Assembly (NCBI RefSeq): GCF_000760215.1
Contig: NZ_JNAW01000002.1
Location: 714,300 to 778,299 of the forward strand
Direction: 5' to 3'
Source of the DNA: Prochlorococcus sp. MIT 0603
GTDB lineage: Bacteria; Cyanobacteriota; Cyanobacteriia; PCC-6307; Cyanobiaceae
DNA: 64,000 nt
Positions within the stretch are counted from its first letter, which is position 1. The number at the start of each line of letters is the position of its first letter. The position numbers and the translations under genes are program-made. Below the pieces are notes generated by a model. That model saw only the letters and a program-made list of their open reading frames with translations. It did not search any database and had not been told where the DNA came from. This document shows, one piece after another, positions 62,617-64,000 of this stretch.

Positions 62617-63250
62617 ATGCTTTTTTAAACCCAAAATCAATTCCAGCAATTGCTAAAGCATTTCTCAACCAAGGGAGACTAAGTCCTATAACATTGCTAT
62701 AACAGCCTTCTATACTCTTAATATAAAATGCCCCTTTTCCTTCTAAAGCAAAACAACCTGCACAATTCATTGGTTCTTTAGTTCTTACATAATCTTCTAT
62801 TTCAGCATGAGTTAATTCAGAAAAATTTATTTTTGTACTTATCACTTCTTGAATTACACCTTTGAAATCACAATTTAGAAAGTTTTTTTCAGCAGTTTTC
62901 CGATAAAGCAAACAATGACCTGTGTGAAGAATTCCTGTTTTGGCTGACATTAATTTCCAACGTTGAATGGCTTCTTGATCATCCTTTGGCTTGCCAAAAA
63001 CATTACCTTTAAATTCAAATAAAGAATCACATCCTAAAACTGCTTGAAATTTGGAGTTTTCTTCATCTTCTAGCAGGATTTTTGAAGAAACGAATTGAGC
63101 TTTTGCGATAGAAAGCTCTTTTACCAAGCTTTTAACATTTGAATGCTTAAACCTGTTCTCGTCAACTTGACTTACTATTACTTCAAAGTCAATACCTAAT
63201 TGATTGAGTAATCTTCTTCTGGCTTTAGAAGCAGAGGCTAGTATCAACAC
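62615..63250 (-). CDS. maf: Maf-family nucleotide pyrophosphatase
   Basis: This 211-residue protein starts at GTG (LILASASKARRRLLNQLGID). It has the later DENRFKHSNVKSLVKELSIA, AVLGCDSLFEFKGNVFGKPK and EPMNCAGCFALEGKGAFYIK motifs of Maf proteins. These hydrolyse non-canonical or selected nucleoside triphosphates, a house-cleaning role. Its stop lies within the shared terminator. Confidence 0.95.
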   Translation of the reverse strand: MLILASASKARRRLLNQLGIDFEVIVSQVDENRFKHSNVKSLVKELSIAKAQFVSSKILLEDEENSKFQAVLGCDSLFEFKGNVFGKPKDDQEAIQRWKLMSAKTGILHTGHCLLYRKTAEKNFLNCDFKGVIQEVISTKINFSELTHAEIEDYVRTKEPMNCAGCFALEGKGAFYIKSIEGCYSNVIGLSLPWLRNALAIAGIDFGFKKA

Positions 63251-63262
63251 AAAACCAAATGA

Positions 63263-63637
63263 ATGGAATTAATTGATAAGCATATTATTAATCGAAGCAC
63301 TAGAGCAATAAAGTGTCTTCCTCTAAATTCAGACTTCTATAAAGACGTGAAAGTTTCTGGTTTGTCAGCAGAAAAAGTATTGGAAATGAAAGATAAGTAT
63401 ATTGAAAGACCTCTGTTTCAAATAAGCAAATCAGAGAAAATAGAAAACAACTTCTTGTGGCTTATAAAAATTGGAGTTCTCAGGAGAGAGGTTGATGGCC
63501 AGGGACTAACATCAAAAGTTAGACTTACTCCTCTAGGCAGAATCATTCTCGAAAAGAACCCTAATATTGCTAATCAAAAAGCCACCCCTTTTGAATTATT
63601 CAGCAATTGGGTTTTTCGTAAGTTATTGAACACGTGA
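63263..63637 (+). CDS. Conserved hypothetical protein upstream of cobQ
   Basis: This 124-residue soluble, basic protein ([20 protein letters not shown], ending WVFRKLLNT) has a winged-helix-like pattern in [27 protein letters not shown] nucleic-acid or regulatory role is possible. It overlaps cobQ by four bases (GTGA) and so is probably co-translated with it. Confidence 0.65.
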   Translation: MELIDKHIINRSTRAIKCLPLNSDFYKDVKVSGLSAEKVLEMKDKYIERPLFQISKSEKIENNFLWLIKIGVLRREVDGQGLTSKVRLTPLGRIILEKNPNIANQKATPFELFSNWVFRKLLNT

Positions 63638-64000
63638 AAAAAGACATTCCCAATTCAGTCATGGTGCTTGGGACCTCTAGTGGAGCGGGTAAATCACTTA
63701 TGGTAACAGCAATATGCAGGCTACTCCTTAGGCAAGGCAAAACTCCAATTCCTTTTAAAGGCCAGAACATGAGTAATAATGCATGGGTTGATAATAATGG
63801 TGGAGAAATGGCATATTCACAAGCAGTTCAAGCATGGGCCTCAGGACTTGAGCCAATTTGTTCTATGAATCCTATACTTTTAAAACCACAAGGAGACTGC
63901 ACAAGCGAAATCATCCATAAAGGCAAAAGTGTTGGTATATCCTCAGCATCTGAGTATTACGAAAACTGGTTTATTTCTGGATGGGAAGTGATACAAAAAG
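63634..64000 (+). CDS. cobQ: Cobyric acid synthase (5' part only)
   Basis: The frame starts at GTG 63634 in a GTGA overlap and runs off the window. It has [20 protein letters not shown] (P-loop), [20 protein letters not shown] and [20 protein letters not shown], matching CobQ of the B12 pathway, which amidates adenosyl-cobyrinic acid a,c-diamide. The C-terminal amidotransferase domain lies outside. Confidence 0.93.
   Translation, partial: MKKDIPNSVMVLGTSSGAGKSLMVTAICRLLLRQGKTPIPFKGQNMSNNAWVDNNGGEMAYSQAVQAWASGLEPICSMNPILLKPQGDCTSEIIHKGKSVGISSASEYYENWFISGWEVIQK

Noticed and set aside
1-64000. tRNA, rRNA, CRISPR arrays, insertion sequences
   Set aside because: No T-loop-like tRNA pattern, no regular repeat-spacer array and no transposase frame were seen by eye; a covariance-model scan would be needed to exclude a tRNA.

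Overview
The window is about 37% G+C by eye and gene-dense, with mostly short intergenic gaps. It carries psbD-psbC, ycf4, petM, ycf39, three tandem genes for Pcb-type chlorophyll a/b antenna proteins, two high-light-inducible (Hli) genes and cobQ. AT-rich sequence, many small picocyanobacterial proteins and more than one pcb gene point to a low-light-adapted Prochlorococcus (SS120/MIT9211/NATL-like); high-light strains have a single pcb. The strain cannot be named from sequence alone. No rRNA, tRNA, CRISPR array or insertion sequence was recognised.

Layout. 1-7.7 kb: an exported alpha/beta hydrolase (cut by the window edge), an MFS transporter, a PfkB sugar kinase, a lumenal pentapeptide protein, several small unknown proteins, flavodoxin (isiB) and two small membrane proteins. 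7.9-14.5 kb: the antenna island, with three pcb genes on the minus strand, each divergent from plus-strand small-protein genes. Four of these small genes form one paralogous single-membrane-span family and two are Hli proteins. Perfect, bidirectional terminators separate the units, and each pcb has a conserved element about 70 nt upstream of its start. 14.8-40 kb: a mosaic of small hypothetical genes with some recognisable enzymes and transporters: purT, an MBL-fold protein, a SemiSWEET, an ABC-F ATPase, an RRM protein, an NRAMP-like transporter, a MIF-like tautomerase, a fatty-acid desaturase, a phosphoribosyltransferase, glutathione peroxidase and a thiamine-binding-like protein. It also holds a stand-alone Nif11 protein, a three-member family sharing a DxxALxxEFxEW core, and several long perfect hairpins without U-tracts. 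40-64 kb: conserved core genes: ychF, an RND/HlyD adaptor, polA, cysS, dxr plus a thioredoxin-like ferredoxin, pntB/pntA, an NTRC-type thioredoxin reductase, infA, ycf39, petM, ilvN, a cyclophilin lipoprotein, ycf4, psbD/psbC, maf and the start of cobQ.

How the genes fit together. The island couples light harvesting (Pcb), photoprotection (Hli) and the iron-sparing electron carrier flavodoxin. The flavodoxin lies downstream of the first pcb on the same strand, recalling the isiAB operon of other cyanobacteria. The repeated 'pcb minus / small membrane protein plus' module is the most interesting structure here: the small family has no function I can name, but its placement suggests an antenna-related role. 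Elsewhere, translational coupling (dxr/ferredoxin, psbD/psbC, the 34.2-34.6 kb pair, 63 kb gene/cobQ) and the pntA-pntA2-pntB run mark probable operons.
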